DNA from: JBBPZA01 sp963728925
Lineage (GTDB): Bacteria; Actinomycetota; Thermoleophilia; Solirubrobacterales; Solirubrobacteraceae
Direction: 5' to 3'
Assembly: GCA_963728925.1 (NCBI GenBank)
Contig: CAVSMB010000025.1
Span: 1 to 64,000, forward strand
DNA: 64,000 bases
Every line of letters starts with the position of its first letter. Position 1 is the stretch's first letter. Below, piece after piece: positions 52,444 to 60,425 of the stretch. Below the pieces are notes generated by a model. It saw only the letters and a program-made list of their open reading frames with translations. It had not been told where the DNA came from and made no database searches. The translations under genes and the position numbers were made by a program.

Positions 52444-52511
52444 CACCGATCGGGCGGAAGGGCCTCCGGCGCCGCCCCTTCGCCGATAGGGCGGAAGGGC
52501 GACCGGTGCCG
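52444..52511 (+). repeat. tandem 31-base direct repeat
   Basis: Two copies, 6 bases apart, 26/31 identical. Shared core GGGCGGAAGGGC, flanked by CCGAT and CCGG. Confidence 0.75.
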
Positions 52512-52592
52512 AGAGCGTTCTTCCGCGAACGTTCACCCCACCTTTAGGCAACTCTTCCATCGTTCTTCGACGGATGTAGTGGAGTCCGTTCC

Positions 52593-53078
52593 ATGACCCA
52601 CGAGCCCTCCGACCCCGCACCCTCAGCTCCGGACCCGGCACTCGCCCGCGACCTCGGCCGGTTGCTGGACGAGCTCGTCGACCAGACCGCCGGCGAGGCG
52701 ATCGACCAGGGCGACGATCCCGAGCTCACGCCGCCGGTCTCGCGGGTGCTGCGCGCGCTCGCCGGCGCTCCGGGGCCGCGGACGGTCGAGCAGGTCGCGC
52801 GGGCGACCGGGATGCGCGCCCGCGCGGCGCGGGCCGCGGTCACCGAGGCCAGGCGCGCCGAGCTGGTCGAGGTCCGTGGCCGTGAACCGCGGAGCCTCGC
52901 GCTCACCGCCGAGGGCCGGCGTGCGCTGACCCGGGCGGAGGAGGCACGCCGCGCCTCGCTGCTGCGCTTCGTGGCGCGCCTGGACCGCGCGCAGCGGATG
53001 CGCCTCAGCGCGGCCCTCGACCTGCTCGGCGGCCACCTCCCGGCGAGGCGCGCCGGCTCGCGGGCACTCCCCGCCTGA
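52593..53078 (+). CDS. MarR-like winged-helix regulator
   Basis: 161 aa from ATG 52593. wHTH: VSRVLRALAGAPGPRTVEQV, ARATGMRARAARAAVTEARR, wing VEVRGREPRSLALTAEGRR. C-terminal dimerisation helix FVARLDRAQRMRLSAALDLL. Regulates an unknown target, possibly itself through the structured upstream region. Confidence 0.8.
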   Translation: MTHEPSDPAPSAPDPALARDLGRLLDELVDQTAGEAIDQGDDPELTPPVSRVLRALAGAPGPRTVEQVARATGMRARAARAAVTEARRAELVEVRGREPRSLALTAEGRRALTRAEEARRASLLRFVARLDRAQRMRLSAALDLLGGHLPARRAGSRALPA

Positions 53079-53110
53079 GCGGCCGGCTCGCGGCCGACGC
53101 CTCCCCCCGA

Positions 53111-54030
53111 TCACTCGAGGACCGCGCAGAGTCGGGCGACGGCAGCCGTGAACGCGTGTTCCGGCGGGGTGCCGTAGCCCACGACCAGGGCGGGGCGGTC
53201 GTGTCGCTCCGTGGCGCAGTAGGGGCCGAGCCCTTCGACGGCGAGGCCGTGGCGGGCGGCGCGGGCGACGACGTCGGCTTCCCGCCGGCCGGCCGGCAGC
53301 TCTACCAGCGCGTGCAGGCCGGCGGCGATGCCCGTTGTGCGCACGTGCGGAGCCAGTCGCTCCAGCGCGGCGACCACCCGGTCTCGTCGCCGGCGGTAGG
53401 CGAGGCGCGAGCGGCGCACGTGCCGGTCATAGGCGCCGGAGGCGATGAACTGTGCGAGAGTGAGCTGGTCGAGGGCGCTGCCCAGCCGGTCGGCGAGGGT
53501 CCGGGCCGCGACGACCTCGTCGACCAGGTCGTCGGGGAGCACCAGCCAGCCGAGGCGAAATCCGGGGGCCAGGCTCTTGCTGGCGGAGCCGGCGTACACG
53601 ACGTGCTCGGGCGCGAGGCCCTGCACGGCTCCCACCGGCTGGCGGTCGTAGCGGAACTCGCCGTCGTAGTCGTCCTCGACGACCACTCCGGCGGTTTCGC
53701 GGGCCCACTCGACGACCTCGGTTCGCCGCTGCGGTCCGAGCGCCACCCCGAGGGGGAACTGGTGTGCCGCCGTCAACAGCACGGCGCCGGCATCGCCGAG
53801 CTCGTCCACCACGGCGCCGTGGCCGTCGACGGGAAGCGTCTGAAGCGCCAGTCCGGCGGCGCACGCCACGGCACGGTGGCTCGGCTGGCCGTAGGCCTCG
53901 ACCGCGAGCGTCGACGCGCCCCGAGCTCGCAGCACCTGGCAGAGCAGCGCGAAGCCCTGGGCGAAGCCCGAGCACACCTCGACGTGAGCGGCCGACGGGT
54001 TCGAGCTGGCCTCGAGGCCGCGCTGCGCGA
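53111..54030 (-). pseudogene. MocR/PdxR-type regulator, aminotransferase part only
   Basis: Minus strand. VCSGFAQGFALLCQVLRARG, VEDDYDGEFRYDRQPVGAV, PLP Lys in YAGSASKSLAPGFRLGWLV, HDRPALVVGYGTPPEHA: the aminotransferase-like domain of GntR/MocR regulators. The wHTH domain and the first ~80 residues of the aminotransferase domain are missing. Upstream of about 54030 the sequence changes to an unrelated plus-strand frame. Confidence 0.75.
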
Positions 54031-54175
54031 CGCCGTGAGGCGTGGGAGGCCGTCGCCGGGCACTTCAGCGACGACGAGCTCGGCGCACTGCGCGCTGATC
54101 ACTACCGTGAACGCGTGGAACGCCGTCTCCGTGAGCACCCGGGCGTGGGCCCCCGGGTCCTACCAGGCGTGACCT
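54030..54175 (+). pseudogene. unidentified 3' gene fragment
   Basis: Plus strand: EAWEAVAGHFSDDELGALRA, YRERVERRLREHPGV, protein-like, resembling the C-terminal helices of a regulator. In frame with the following SnoaL-like gene, with no stop between. Apparently joined to the MocR remnant by the same rearrangement. Confidence 0.35.
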
Positions 54176-54225
54176 CCGACCGCCCAACTGCCCCGAGGCG
54201 TGCCGAACGAGGAAGGAAGCCGACC

Positions 54226-54582
54226 ATGACCGACGACGCGAGAACGCTTGCGGCCACCTACTTCCGGGCCTGGAAGGCGAAGGACTTCGCCACGCTGCGC
54301 TCGATCCTGGCTGACGACGTCACCTTCCGCGGCCCGCTGGGTCGCGCGGACGACGCGGAGACCTGCCTGCGGGGCCTGAAGGGCATGGGTCAAATCCTCA
54401 CCGACGTCGTCATCCGCCACACCTTCGTCGACGGCGCCGACGTGCTGACGTGGTTCGACCTGCACACCTCGGTGGCGCCGCCGTCCCCGACCGCCAATTG
54501 GAGCCACGTCGAGAACGGCAAGATCGACAGGATCCGGGTGACCTTCGACGCGCGCGAGCTGGCCGCCCCCTCCCCGGGGTGA
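54226..54582 (+). CDS. SnoaL/NTF2-like protein
   Basis: 118 aa from ATG 54226, GAGGAAGGAAG upstream. TLAATYFRAWKAKDFATLRS, LADDVTFRGPLGRADDAETC, DVLTWFDLHTSVAPPSPTA, HVENGKIDRIRVTFDAREL. Small ligand-binding or isomerase fold; function unknown. Confidence 0.82.
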   Translation: MTDDARTLAATYFRAWKAKDFATLRSILADDVTFRGPLGRADDAETCLRGLKGMGQILTDVVIRHTFVDGADVLTWFDLHTSVAPPSPTANWSHVENGKIDRIRVTFDARELAAPSPG

Positions 54583-54595
54583 CCCCCTCCTGGAG

Positions 54596-55618
54596 TCAGG
54601 CGCGCAGCGCCGCCCGCGGCGCGGTCATCTCCTCGATGAAGCCGTACGGGTAGGCGGGCAGCCCGGGATCGGAGGCCTCGTCGAGCAGCGCAAGCTCGTC
54701 GCGGTCCAGTCGCAGATCGGCCGCCGCGAGGTTGTCCTCGAGCTGCTCGACCGTCCGTGTCCCGAGGATCGTGGAGCTCACTCCGGGGCGGTCGACGACC
54801 CAGCGCAGCGCGACCTGCGCCATCGACACCTCCCGCACCCGCGCGAGCTCCTGGACCACCTCAACCACGCGCCAGGTCGCCGCGGTGTTCCGCTTGTCGT
54901 AGGCCTCGACGCCGCGCGCCGGGTCCTCGCCCAGGCGCGTCTCGCCGGTCGGGTGCTCGTCGCGACGGTACTTGCCGGTCAGCCAGCCGCCTCCGAGCGG
55001 CGACCACGGCAGCAGCCCGATTCCCTCGTCGAGGCACAGCGGCACGAGCTCCCACTCGATCTCGCGCGCGAGCAGGCTGTACTGGGGCTGCAGGGTGACG
55101 ATCGGCGCCGAGCCCGAAGCGCGGGCGAGCAGGCTCGCGCGCTGCAGCTGCCAGCCGGTGAAGTTCGAGACCCCCACGTGGCGCACCTTGCCCGAGGTGA
55201 CCAGCGCGTCGAAGACGTCGAGCGTCTCCTCGATCGGGGTCGCCGGGTCCCAGCAGTGGGCCTGGTAGAGGTCGATGGTCTCGACCTGCAGTCGCCGCAG
55301 CGAGGCCTCGCAGGCCTGCTGCAGATGCACGCGGCCGAGCCCCTCGTCGTTGGGCCCACCGCCCATCGGGAAGCGCGCCTTGGTGGCGATCACGAGGTCG
55401 TCGCGACGGCCGCTGCGCGTGAGCCAGCGTCCGACGATCTCCTCCGCGGCGCCGTCGGTGTAGACGTCCGCCGTGTCCACGAAGTTGCCGCCCGCCTCGA
55501 CGTAGCGGTCGAGCATCGCGTGCGAGGCGACCTCGTCGGACTCCGCCCCGAAGGTCATCGTCCCGAGGCACAACTCGGTCACGACGGTCCCGGTGCTTCC
55601 GAGGAGGCGGAGCTGCAC
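54596..55618 (-). CDS. aldo/keto reductase (YcsN/Tas-like)
   Basis: 340 aa from ATG 55618. FVDTADVYTDGAAEEIVGRW gives Asp and Tyr, VIATKARFPMG the Lys, YQAHCWDPATPIEETLDV the His. NADPH-binding end ILGTRTVEQLEDNLAA. Oxidoreductase of unknown carbonyl substrate. Confidence 0.9.
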   Translation of the reverse strand: MQLRLLGSTGTVVTELCLGTMTFGAESDEVASHAMLDRYVEAGGNFVDTADVYTDGAAEEIVGRWLTRSGRRDDLVIATKARFPMGGGPNDEGLGRVHLQQACEASLRRLQVETIDLYQAHCWDPATPIEETLDVFDALVTSGKVRHVGVSNFTGWQLQRASLLARASGSAPIVTLQPQYSLLAREIEWELVPLCLDEGIGLLPWSPLGGGWLTGKYRRDEHPTGETRLGEDPARGVEAYDKRNTAATWRVVEVVQELARVREVSMAQVALRWVVDRPGVSSTILGTRTVEQLEDNLAAADLRLDRDELALLDEASDPGLPAYPYGFIEEMTAPRAALRA

Positions 55619-55649
55619 GAGAGCCGTCCTACCCGCGATCGCGCGGTGC

Positions 55650-55655
55650 TAGCGT
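55650..55655 (+). promoter_or_regulatory. -10-like TAGCGT before gluQ
   Basis: Ends 6 bases before GTG 55662, consistent with leaderless transcription. Confidence 0.4.
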
Positions 55656-55661
55656 CGCCGG

Positions 55662-56633
55662 GTGTCAGGGAGGTCGCGAGGCTACGCCGCCGACGGGCGC
55701 TTCGCCCCCAGCCCGAGCGGGCCGCTGCACGTCGGAAACCTTCGGACCGCGCTGCTCGCGTGGCTGTTCGCCCGTTCGGCCGGAGCACGCTTCGTCGTGC
55801 GAGTGGAGGATCTGGACCCTGCGCGCTCGCGCCCCGAGCACGAGGTCGGCCAGCTCGGCGACCTGCGTGCGCTGGGGCTCGACTGGGACGGGCCCGTGCT
55901 GCGGCAGTCCGAGCGCCGCGAACGCCACCGCGAGGCCCTGGCCGCGCTGCAGGCGAGCGGGCGAGTGTACCCGTGCTGGTGCACTCGCGCCGACATCCGC
56001 GCGGCCGCGCAGGCCCCGCACGGCGTGCTCTCCCAGCGCGCCTACCCCGGCACCTGCCGCCGCCTGACCGCCACCAAACGATCTGAGCGCGAGCGCTCCG
56101 GGCGACGGCCCGCCCTGCGCCTGGACGCGGGCTCGCAGCGCGTCGCCTTCGAGGACCGGCTCCACGGACGGGTCGAGGCGGTGGTCGACGACCTGGTGCT
56201 GTGGCGAAACGACGACACCCCGGCCTACAACCTCGCGGTCGTGGTCGACGACGCCGACCAGCGGATCGGCGAGGTCATCCGCGGCGACGATCTGCTGGAC
56301 ACCACTCCGCGCCAGCTCCTGGTCGGGGCGCTCCTGGGCATCGACGCGCCACGGCACGCCCACGTGCCGCTGGTGCTCGGCCCCGACGGCGCCCGGCTGG
56401 CCAAGCGCCATGGCGCAGTTACGCTCGCCGACTGGGCGCAAGAGGGGCGTGACGCGGGCGACGCGCTGGCGTGGATGGCGGCGAGCGTGGGGCTGGCCGA
56501 GCCCGGCGAACGGCTCACGCCGCAGGGGCTGGTGGGCCGCTTCGACCTGCGCCGTCTCGTGCGCGAGCCCACGATCCTGGGCGCGCGAGAGCCGGGCGGA
56601 GCCGGCGCGGAGGGGCCGGGCGAGGCTGGCTAG
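55662..56633 (+). CDS. gluQ: glutamyl-Q tRNA(Asp) synthetase
   Basis: 323 aa from GTG 55662. Class I GluRS-like without anticodon-binding domain: FAPSPSGPLHVGNLRTALLA (HIGH region), Zn site CWCTRADI with YPGTC, KMSKS-like LAKRHGAVTLADW. Glutamylates queuosine in tRNA-Asp. The last ~25 residues are low complexity (GAGAEGPGEAG), encoded by a degenerate repeat that runs past the stop. Confidence 0.92.
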   Translation: MSGRSRGYAADGRFAPSPSGPLHVGNLRTALLAWLFARSAGARFVVRVEDLDPARSRPEHEVGQLGDLRALGLDWDGPVLRQSERRERHREALAALQASGRVYPCWCTRADIRAAAQAPHGVLSQRAYPGTCRRLTATKRSERERSGRRPALRLDAGSQRVAFEDRLHGRVEAVVDDLVLWRNDDTPAYNLAVVVDDADQRIGEVIRGDDLLDTTPRQLLVGALLGIDAPRHAHVPLVLGPDGARLAKRHGAVTLADWAQEGRDAGDALAWMAASVGLAEPGERLTPQGLVGRFDLRRLVREPTILGAREPGGAGAEGPGEAG

Positions 56634-56702
56634 AAGCGGCCGGCTAGAAGGGGCCGGCGAGGCCGACTAGAACGGCCGGCCGGGGCCGGCTAGGTCGCAC
56701 CG
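56612..56702 (+). repeat. degenerate GGCCGGCTAGAA tandem repeat
   Basis: About seven units of GGCCGGCTAGAA-like sequence (GGCTGGCTAGAAGC, GGCCGGCTAGAAGG, GGCCGGCGAGG and variants) around the gluQ stop. Several units contain in-frame TAG, including the stop itself. Confidence 0.65.
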
Positions 56703-56710
56703 AGTGGCGC

Positions 56711-56932
56711 TCAGGCCGCGGCGGCGACTTCGGCGTGCGGCGCCGACGTGAGCACGAGGCGGCGGAGCACCGCGTCGGCGATCTGCCCAGGATCGATGCG
56801 GTACTCGCCCGCGTCGATCTTGCGGCGCAGCGCCTCCACGAGGACTGCGCGGTCGTCGACGACTTCGGTGACGGAGGCGTTCGTAGTGATCATCTGCTCG
56901 GCAAGGTACCCGGGTGTCGGCGTTTGCCCCAT
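56711..56932 (-). CDS. FlgM-like anti-sigma-28 family protein
   Basis: About 73 aa from ATG 56932 (a longer frame to 56995 is doubtful). The end reads LVEALRRKIDAGEYRIDPGQ, IADAVLRRLVL, which matches the C-terminal sigma-binding helix of FlgM (KIxxGxYxVDxxxIAxxIL). No flagellar gene is visible, so it is an orphan that may bind another sigma factor. Confidence 0.65.
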   Translation of the reverse strand: MGQTPTPGYLAEQMITTNASVTEVVDDRAVLVEALRRKIDAGEYRIDPGQIADAVLRRLVLTSAPHAEVAAAA

Positions 56933-56975
56933 GGGGCCCTGCCCCCATTTTCGACCCGGGGCTGCGCGAACCTGC

Positions 56976-57677
56976 CTATCGAGCGGGTGCTGCACGCCGG
57001 ATTGCAGCGGCGATCTGCTCCGCGGTGTGCGGCGTCAGGCCCCTGAAGGTCACGACGTGGCCGTTGCCGCGCACGCGGAGCCCGGGGCTGCGCCGCCACG
57101 GGCGCGCCGTGCGGAGGCTGACGGCCTGGACGGCGGAGAGCGGAAGCGAGCGGACGCGCCCGAGCACGAGGTCGTCGAGCAGCCACAGCAGGCGCCCCTC
57201 GGTGAGCGCCAGCAAGGCCCACGAGCCACCGGCGTGGCAGTGCGCGAGGAGGCGGACCTGCTCGCCGTCGCGCAGCGAGCTCAGGAGCTCCGGCCCGAGG
57301 GCGGCACGCACCGGCGGCGCCAGCCACCAGCCCGCGCGGCGCGCGCCCGCCGCGGCGCCCTCGGAGTCTCCCGCTCGCCGCGCGCCGGCCGTCGCGCTCT
57401 CGGGATCGCCCGCTCGGCGCGCGCTGGCCGTCGCGCCCCCGGCGTGGCCCGAGGTCGTGGTCCCGCCACGGCTTCTCGTCCCCGGCGGACGAGGCCGGCC
57501 GGTGCGGTCCGCGCGGATCGCCTCGTAGGCCGCGTTGAGCTGGACCATGCGACCGACGGCGTTGGCGTCGCCGCGGAGGTCGGGGTGCCACTCCTTGGCC
57601 AGGCGCCGCCACGCCGACGTCACCTCCTCCAGTGGCGCCCCGCGCGGCACGCCGAGGATCACGTAGGGGTCGTCCAC
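56976..57677 (-). CDS. J-domain protein with C-terminal PH-like domain
   Basis: 233 aa from GTG 57677. J domain: DPYVILGVPRGAPLEEVTSA, WRRLAKEWHPDLRG with the HPD motif. A linker of three ~12-aa repeats (ATAGARRAGDSEG type, about 57345-57450) leads to a PH-like domain (LLAHCHAGGSWALLALTEGR, LLWLLDDLVLGRVRSLPLSA). Probably recruits Hsp70 to a membrane or protein partner. Divergent from the next gene by about 9 bases. Confidence 0.8.
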   Translation of the reverse strand: MDDPYVILGVPRGAPLEEVTSAWRRLAKEWHPDLRGDANAVGRMVQLNAAYEAIRADRTGRPRPPGTRSRGGTTTSGHAGGATASARRAGDPESATAGARRAGDSEGAAAGARRAGWWLAPPVRAALGPELLSSLRDGEQVRLLAHCHAGGSWALLALTEGRLLWLLDDLVLGRVRSLPLSAVQAVSLRTARPWRRSPGLRVRGNGHVVTFRGLTPHTAEQIAAAIRRAAPAR

Positions 57678-57686
57678 GCGATCATT

Positions 57687-58112
57687 GTGCCGACCGTGCC
57701 CACTCTCCCCCTCCCCTTCGCGACGCTCGTTGTCCTCGCGCTCTCCCCCGCCACGGCCGCCCACGCTCCAACCGCCATCGTCTATCGCGGGGCGACGCAG
57801 GCAGGCGGCCTGGTGAAGGTCCGCGTCGCGGGCGGCACCGTCGTTCGCGCCGAGGCGACGGTCGCGCGCTACGCGTGCCGCCCGACCGGCGACATCGGCC
57901 CGCTGCGCGTGGTCGTGCGGCCGGGCGCGAAGGTGCGCGCCGGGCGGCTCGCCTTCACCGCCGGGCCGCCGTCCGAGCGCCTGACCCTCCGCGCCCGGCT
58001 GCGCCACGGGCGACTGCACGGCCGGCTGCGGGTGCGGGGCACGATCGCCACCGGCGACCCTTGCGCGTCGAGGACCGAGCGCTTCGGCGCCGGGCTCGTG
58101 AGCCGGCGCTAG
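57687..58112 (+). CDS. secreted beta-rich hypothetical protein
   Basis: 141 aa from GTG 57687. Hydrophobic start FATLVVLALSPATAAHA looks like a signal peptide. The mature part is strand-rich with two Cys (RYACRPTGD and GDPCASRT), a likely disulfide. No family recognised. Confidence 0.6.
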   Translation: MPTVPTLPLPFATLVVLALSPATAAHAPTAIVYRGATQAGGLVKVRVAGGTVVRAEATVARYACRPTGDIGPLRVVVRPGAKVRAGRLAFTAGPPSERLTLRARLRHGRLHGRLRVRGTIATGDPCASRTERFGAGLVSRR

Positions 58113-58115
58113 GGT
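58110..58115 (+). promoter_or_regulatory. -10-like TAGGGT before the DUF302 gene
   Basis: Overlaps the stop of the previous gene and ends 8 bases before GTG 58124; probable leaderless start. Confidence 0.4.
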
Positions 58116-58123
58116 TCCGCGCC

Positions 58124-58504
58124 GTGCCGCCCACCTCGGTCACGAGCGAACGCCCGGTCGCGGACGCGGTCGAGCGTCTCGTGGCCGCCGTGCACCGGCG
58201 CGGGATCACCGTCTTCGCGCGTATCGACCACGCCGCGGGCGCGCGCGCCGCCGGCCTCGAGCTCGCGGACGAGGTGGTGCTGGTCTTCGGCGATCCGCGG
58301 AGCGGCACCGCGCTCATGCAGGCCGACGCGACCGTCGGCATCGAGCTGCCGCTCCGCCTCCTGGTGTGGGACGACGGCGCGACGACCCGGCTCGGCTATC
58401 GCGACCCCGTCGCCCTCGCCGGGGACTACGCGGTGGGCGACGCGCTCGAGGTCCTGGAGCGCATGCGCGGCTTGCTGGCCGCGCTCGTCGCCGAAGCGGT
58501 CTGA
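58124..58504 (+). CDS. DUF302-domain protein
   Basis: 126 aa from GTG 58124. DAVERLVAAVHRRGITVFAR, IDHAAGARAAGLELADEVV, VFGDPRSGTALMQADATVGIE, PLRLLVWDDG: the DUF302 pattern. Soluble; function unknown. Confidence 0.88.
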   Translation: MPPTSVTSERPVADAVERLVAAVHRRGITVFARIDHAAGARAAGLELADEVVLVFGDPRSGTALMQADATVGIELPLRLLVWDDGATTRLGYRDPVALAGDYAVGDALEVLERMRGLLAALVAEAV

Positions 58505-58562
58505 GGCGCTGCCGTCGCTAAGGTCGCACGACGGACCGTTCACGCGTCGAGAGGAGCAGGGG

Positions 58563-59003
58563 ATGGCGAAGGTTCTCTACACGGCGGAGGCCCAGGTGAC
58601 CGGGGGGCGCGCGCACGGGCACGGCGCGACGTCCGACGGCGAGCTCGAGGTGGACCTGCGCCCGCCGAAGGAGATGGGCGGCGAGGGCGGCGGGACGAAC
58701 CCCGAGCAGCTCTTCGCGGTCGGCTACGCGTCGTGCTTCGAGAGCGCGGTCGGGGTCGTCGCACGCCGCATGAAGCTCGACGCCGACGACGTCGTCGTCG
58801 ACTCCAAGGTCATGCTGCTCCCCACCGAGGAACGCGGCTTCAAGCTCGCCGTCGAGCTCGACGCGACGCTTCCGTCGGTCCAAGACACCGAGCAGGCCGT
58901 CGAGCTGATCAGGGCGGCGCACAAGGTGTGCCCGTACTCCAACGCGACGCGCGGCAACATAGCCGTGACGCTGACCGCCAACGGGCAGCCGGTCGACGGG
59001 TGA
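58563..59003 (+). CDS. ohr: organic hydroperoxide resistance protein (Ohr)
   Basis: 146 aa from ATG 58563, GAGGAGCAGGGG upstream. Thiol peroxidase with the two active cysteines: C58 in GYASCFESA and C123 in AHKVCPYSNATRGN; Arg/Glu support residues present. Reduces organic hydroperoxides. A CTAAGGT box at 58516 may be its -10. Confidence 0.93.
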   Translation: MAKVLYTAEAQVTGGRAHGHGATSDGELEVDLRPPKEMGGEGGGTNPEQLFAVGYASCFESAVGVVARRMKLDADDVVVDSKVMLLPTEERGFKLAVELDATLPSVQDTEQAVELIRAAHKVCPYSNATRGNIAVTLTANGQPVDG

Positions 59004-59062
59004 CATAAGCGCGCACCGCGCTGGAACGCGGCGCTGCGCGCTGCTAGAAGCAGTGGCCTCCG

Positions 59063-60121
59063 ATGCGTCGGTCGTCCCTGCGTCCCGCCCGGGCTTCGCT
59101 GCTCGCGGCGCTGCTCCTGCCCCTCCTCGCCGTCCTGACGGCGTGGGTCGTCCTGCCCCTGGGCGCCGGCGCCGCGCCCGGGCCGGACGAGCTCCAGAGC
59201 CAGATCGACAACCGCCGCGCCCGCGAGAGCTCGCTGCGCGCCGACGCGGCGACCTTTGGCAAGCTCGAGGCCAAGTTCGCCGCCGACGTCGCCGTCATCC
59301 AAGGACGCCTCGACGAGGTCCAGTCAGAGCTCGACCGGCGGCTCGCGGTCCTGGCCACCACGCGCGACCAGCTCGCCGGCCAGCGCCGGCGGCACGCCGG
59401 GCTCGTGATCCGGCTCGACAGCTCGAAGACCGTGCTGGCCCGGCGCCTGGTCGAGATCTACCAGGCCGGCGAGCCCGACCTCGCCTCCTACGTGCTGGGC
59501 GCCGCGAGCTTCGCCGAGCTGCTCGAGCGCGCCGACTTCCTCACCCGCGTCAGCCGCCAGGACAACCGCGTCATCAAGCTCGTGATCGGCGCCCGCAACG
59601 CCGCACGGCGCTCGGCCGTCCGGCTGCGCAAGCTGGTCGGGCGCCAGCGCACGGCGGCCGACGCGGTGGCGCGCCAGCGCGACGCGCTGACCTCGATGCG
59701 CGACGGCCTGGCCGCCAAGCAGGCGAGCTACGCCCAGGCCAAGCGCGCCCGCCTCGCGGCCCTGCGCGCCACCCGCTCGGGCCGCCAGCGCCTGCAGGGC
59801 CAGCTCGACGACCTGCTCGCCCAGCAGCGCCAGGCCTTCTCGACCACGGGCCCGGCCTCGAGCGGCGGCCCGTGGACGATCCCGTGGTCGGTGGTCCAGT
59901 GCGAGTCGGGCGGGCAGAACATGCCGCCCAACTGGGCCGGCGCCTCGGGCTACTACCAGATCATCCCGAGCACCTGGGCGCTCTTCGGCGGCAACGGCCC
60001 CGCCGCCTACCTCGCTCCCAAGAGCGAGCAGGACCGTGTCGCCGCGGCGATCTGGGCCGGCGGCTCCGGCGCCCGCAACTGGGACTGCTGGAAGCTGCTC
60101 AACGGCATCCCGCTCGGCTGA
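59063..60121 (+). CDS. secreted coiled-coil protein with lysozyme-like (Rpf/SLT) domain
   Basis: 352 aa from ATG 59063. Signal peptide (LLAALLLPLLAVLTAWVVL, AGA/A). Residues ~45-260: long coiled coil (LQSQIDNRRARESSLRADAA, LDEVQSELDRRLAVLATTRD), as in PcsB-type hydrolases. Residues ~275-352: lysozyme-like domain with catalytic Glu in VQCESGGQNMPPN, GYYQIIPSTWALFGG. Cell-wall remodelling, possibly resuscitation-like. Confidence 0.88.
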   Translation: MRRSSLRPARASLLAALLLPLLAVLTAWVVLPLGAGAAPGPDELQSQIDNRRARESSLRADAATFGKLEAKFAADVAVIQGRLDEVQSELDRRLAVLATTRDQLAGQRRRHAGLVIRLDSSKTVLARRLVEIYQAGEPDLASYVLGAASFAELLERADFLTRVSRQDNRVIKLVIGARNAARRSAVRLRKLVGRQRTAADAVARQRDALTSMRDGLAAKQASYAQAKRARLAALRATRSGRQRLQGQLDDLLAQQRQAFSTTGPASSGGPWTIPWSVVQCESGGQNMPPNWAGASGYYQIIPSTWALFGGNGPAAYLAPKSEQDRVAAAIWAGGSGARNWDCWKLLNGIPLG

Positions 60122-60145
60122 GGGCGGTCCACCGGCCGCCGGGCG

Positions 60146-60420
60146 TCAGGCGGCAGCGCCGCGCGCGGCGTCCAGGAGCTCGAGCGAGACCTCCCAGAGC
60201 CGGCGTCCCGCGACGGGGTCCAGGGCGTAGTCGCGCACTCCGGTGAGGCCGCGGATCACGGGCACGACCTCGGCCTCGTCGCAGTCCGCGAAGTAGCGGC
60301 CGCCGATGCCTTCGACTGCGTCGGCGCCGGTCAGCTCGCGTCTGGTCGCCGGTCGCGCGGAGCACGTTCCCGGCGGCACTTGCAGAAGGCCGCGGGCCGG
60401 TCATGCTGGCGATCTGGATG
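60146..60420 (-). pseudogene. SDR 3' fragment next to the DDE element
   Basis: Minus strand to 60146: GADAVEGIGGRYFADCDEAE, VVPVIRGLTGVRDYALDPVA, RLWEVSLELLDAA, the C-terminus of protochlorophyllide-reductase-like SDRs. The 5' part is missing at the IS end (60426). Confidence 0.65.
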
Positions 60421-60425
60421 GCTCT

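Larger units (their letters stand above)
52155..52592. other. 438-base intergenic region with hairpin and repeats
   Basis: No protein-like frame. Contains a perfect 11-bp hairpin (52381-52407), a pair of 31-base direct repeats (52444-52474 and 52481-52511), and GC-rich self-complementary segments around 52230-52300. Could be a leader or small RNA of the MarR gene. I do not recognise a known riboswitch, RNase P, SRP RNA or tmRNA in it. Confidence 0.55.

Noticed and set aside
52155..52592. Cobalamin or c-di-AMP riboswitch in the MarR leader
   Set aside because: The conserved boxes of those riboswitches are not present.
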